From Acholoe squamosa (taxonomy: Eukaryota > Annelida > Polychaeta > Phyllodocida > Polynoidae): a stretch of DNA of 64,000 bases. The notes under the pieces are model-generated. The model had not been told where the DNA came from. It saw only the letters and a program-made list of their open reading frames with translations, and made no database searches. This document shows, one piece after another, positions 63,801-64,000 of the stretch. The stretch spans positions 4,900,501 through 4,964,500 of the forward strand of contig OX439041.1 of assembly GCA_949317995.1 (NCBI GenBank). Reading direction: 5' to 3'. The stretch's first letter is position 1. Every line of letters begins with the position of its first letter. Position numbers and translations under genes: made by a program.

Positions 63801-64000
63801 ATCCATCATCCTGTGAATAAAACGTTTCTCTCCTGTTTCAGGAATTTACCTGCATCTTCAGGAATTTACCTGCATCTTCCACAGCTGGATGCTCTACATT
63901 ATAGCTTCTAACTCACCAGTGTAATGGAAAGCTTGGAATACCACTGAAGCCGGCCTATCATATGGATAAAATGATAAAATGAGATTTCTATGATATATTC
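63801..64000. other. Window edge, no gene seen
   Basis: Contains a short direct duplication, AGGAATTTACCTGCATCTTC, at about 63840-63878. Nothing else was recognised. Confidence 0.5.

Overview
The window is eukaryotic, almost certainly from an invertebrate animal. Genes are split into small exons with GT-AG junctions, intergenic DNA is dense with repeats, and most long open frames belong to retrotransposons. The species cannot be fixed from the sequence. EGF-type exons, a possible gustatory-receptor-like exon and the MITE load would suit a lancelet, hemichordate, echinoderm or mollusc.

Layout: (1) 1-803, a short foldback MITE and an AT-rich satellite. (2) 804-13638, a complete Ty3/Gypsy-type LTR retrotransposon (element 1) with identical 375-bp LTRs, inserted inside the satellite, which resumes at 13639-14290. 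It carries gag, pol (protease, RT, RNase H, integrase) and a third ORF of 982 codons with two C2H2-like zinc fingers. (3) 14.3-28.6 kb, a candidate solo LTR, minisatellites, minus-strand remnants of an EGF/transmembrane gene, a possible 7TM receptor exon, tRNA-like SINE heads and TIR elements. (4) 28616-39192, a second copy (element 2) of the same family and orientation. Its gag and pol are open, its LTRs differ at 4 sites, and a deletion of about 2.26 kb removes the ORF3 C-terminus. (5) 39.2-40.2 kb, two Harbinger-like MITEs in opposite orientation. (6) 40959-46712, a host gene whose five exons join in phase into a 206-aa protein resembling muconolactone isomerase. (7) 48.7-56.6 kb, a decayed LINE, one orphan exon, a nearly intact LINE with one frameshift, and a NADAR-like ORF. 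(8) 57.5-64 kb, a 46/47-bp minisatellite, a broken LINE split by a 355-bp insert containing a tRNA-like gene, and further MITEs.

The most distinctive system is the large Ty3/Gypsy family. Gag has a long coiled coil. Pol is in the -1 frame and element 2 has no ATG before the protease, so Gag-Pol fusion is expected. The integrase tail has an AT-hook instead of a recognisable chromodomain. The PBS matches tRNA-His. ORF3 sits where env would be but is soluble and zinc-finger bearing, behind a spacer with two perfect CRE palindromes. These features are conserved between the copies. All identifications come from reading the sequence; no searches were run.
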